43,675 bases of DNA. It comes from an uncultured Alphaproteobacteria bacterium. GTDB taxonomy: Bacteria; Pseudomonadota; Alphaproteobacteria; HIMB59; GCA-002718135. The notes below the pieces were generated by a model that saw nothing but the letters and a program-made list of their open reading frames with translations, did not search any database and had not been told where the DNA came from. The position numbers and the translations under genes are program-made. Of this stretch, positions 43,120 to 43,675 are shown piece after piece; position 1 is the stretch's first letter; each line of letters starts with the position of its first letter. The stretch lies in NCBI GenBank assembly GCA_902585605.1, contig CACIED010000009.1, positions 1 to 43,675 on the forward strand. The letters run 5' to 3'.

Positions 43120-43675
43120 TTAAAGAGAGCCGTGTATACGTTCTCTCTCTTTTTCTACACGAGCTCTAATCTTTGCCTCTCTGTCAGGTTTAACCATAAA
43201 CTCCTGGAAACCTTCCATTGCAGTTTTTGCCATGTCAGGATTAGCATCCCTATCAAAGAACTGTGCAATTCCATAAGCGTTATTTAATACATTAACACCT
43301 TTTAGTTGGAATCTATCACTTGGAGGTTCAGCATTAGAATTTGGACTTAAAAAGCTTCTAGCATTAGCCCATTTAGTTGCTGCTTCTGGATTAGATAAAA
43401 ATCCTAAAAACTTTTTTGCATCCTCTATGTTTTTAGCACCAGCAGGGATATGAATTGTATCTGTTGGAGCATCCTCTGATAAAGGAACACCATCAACTAT
43501 TTTAGGAAACTGAAAGTAATCGATATGATCTAAAACTCCAGCTGTATTTAAGTTGCCAGTAATGAAATTACCAAGCAAATACATTGCAGCTTCACCATTA
43601 ATCATTGGTGTTAATCCATCTTCCCATCCAAATGAAGCATGGTCTTCTAGATAACAATCTGCATTTATAAGTTCT
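43120..43675 (-). CDS. Sugar-binding protein, second importer (5' end cut by window edge)
   Basis: Only the C-terminal 185 or so residues are inside the window; the frame stays open to the right edge, and the internal ATG at 43605 is not a likely start. The visible part has TPMINGEAAMYLLGNF, the PMINGKAAM-like lobe segment of CUT1 binding proteins, DTIHIPAGAKNIEDAKKFLGFLSNPEAA, ANARSFLSPNSNA and a basic C-terminal helix. It differs from the GtsA-like protein of the first importer. By position it feeds the permeases downstream. The substrate is not readable. Confidence 0.85.
   Translation of the reverse strand, partial: ELINADCYLEDHASFGWEDGLTPMINGEAAMYLLGNFITGNLNTAGVLDHIDYFQFPKIVDGVPLSEDAPTDTIHIPAGAKNIEDAKKFLGFLSNPEAATKWANARSFLSPNSNAEPPSDRFQLKGVNVLNNAYGIAQFFDRDANPDMAKTAMEGFQEFMVKPDREAKIRARVEKERERIHGSL

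Noticed and set aside
42140..43675. Possibility that the right-hand importer is a tandem duplicate of the left one
   Set aside because: The permeases and binding proteins differ throughout, sharing only family motifs.

Overview
The window looks like chromosomal DNA from a streamlined, very AT-rich alphaproteobacterium, most likely a free-living marine lineage of the SAR11 / HIMB59 (AEGEAN-169) type. The taxonomic guess rests on four things seen here. The coding sequence is rich in Lys, Asn and Ile. Genes overlap or abut almost everywhere. The division and cell-wall (dcw) cluster has the alphaproteobacterial order and sits next to rnpB. SspB and the FtsZ tail ([10 protein letters not shown]) are of the alphaproteobacterial kind. 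No 16S rRNA or other phylogenetic marker was compared, so the lineage is an inference. I see no tRNA or rRNA gene, insertion sequence, phage gene, CRISPR array or att site.

Layout. 1-2.3 kb: a small YLGPG membrane protein and an arylsulfotransferase-like membrane-anchored protein, then a cytochrome b561. 2.4-4.8 kb: the ClpXP adaptor SspB, phosphoglycerate mutase and class II fumarase. 4.8-23.4 kb: one unbroken minus-strand division/envelope cluster, read as mraZ-rsmH-ftsL-ftsI-murE-murF-mraY-murD-ftsW-murG-murC-murB-ddlB-ftsQ-ftsA-ftsZ-lpxC. It starts at a four-copy TGGG MraZ-type operator, and ftsZ and lpxC are separated by a perfect terminator-like hairpin. 23.5-24.6 kb: RNase P RNA and an amidase of the AmiD/AmpD type. 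24.6-31.1 kb: bamD-ligA, a convergent UvrD/PcrA helicase, and mlaA-mlaC for outer-membrane lipid transport. 31.1-43.7 kb: a minus-strand carbohydrate-uptake and catabolism island of 12 genes, cut by the right edge.

The carbohydrate island carries two CUT1-type ABC importers. The first (left) has a GtsA-like binding protein, two permeases and an ATPase. The second (right) has a binding protein and two permeases but no ATPase in the window, so the single MalK/UgpC-like ATPase may serve both. Between and after them lie a class II fructose-bisphosphate aldolase, a PhyH-family oxygenase-like protein with an unusual H-x-G in place of the H-x-D iron site, two Gfo/Idh/MocA oxidoreductases, an aldo/keto reductase and a sugar isomerase/epimerase-like TIM barrel. 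Together these suggest uptake and oxidation/epimerisation of one or more sugars or sugar derivatives ending in triose phosphates. The substrate cannot be read from sequence. In both transporters a strong hairpin separates the binding-protein gene from the permease genes, which fits higher expression of the binding protein.

The observations most worth a second look are the HxG PhyH protein and its pathway, the shared-ATPase arrangement, the four-repeat MraZ box over a TATAAT element, the dyad and CtrA-like site between ftsA and ftsZ, and the hairpin seven bases before the lpxC start codon.
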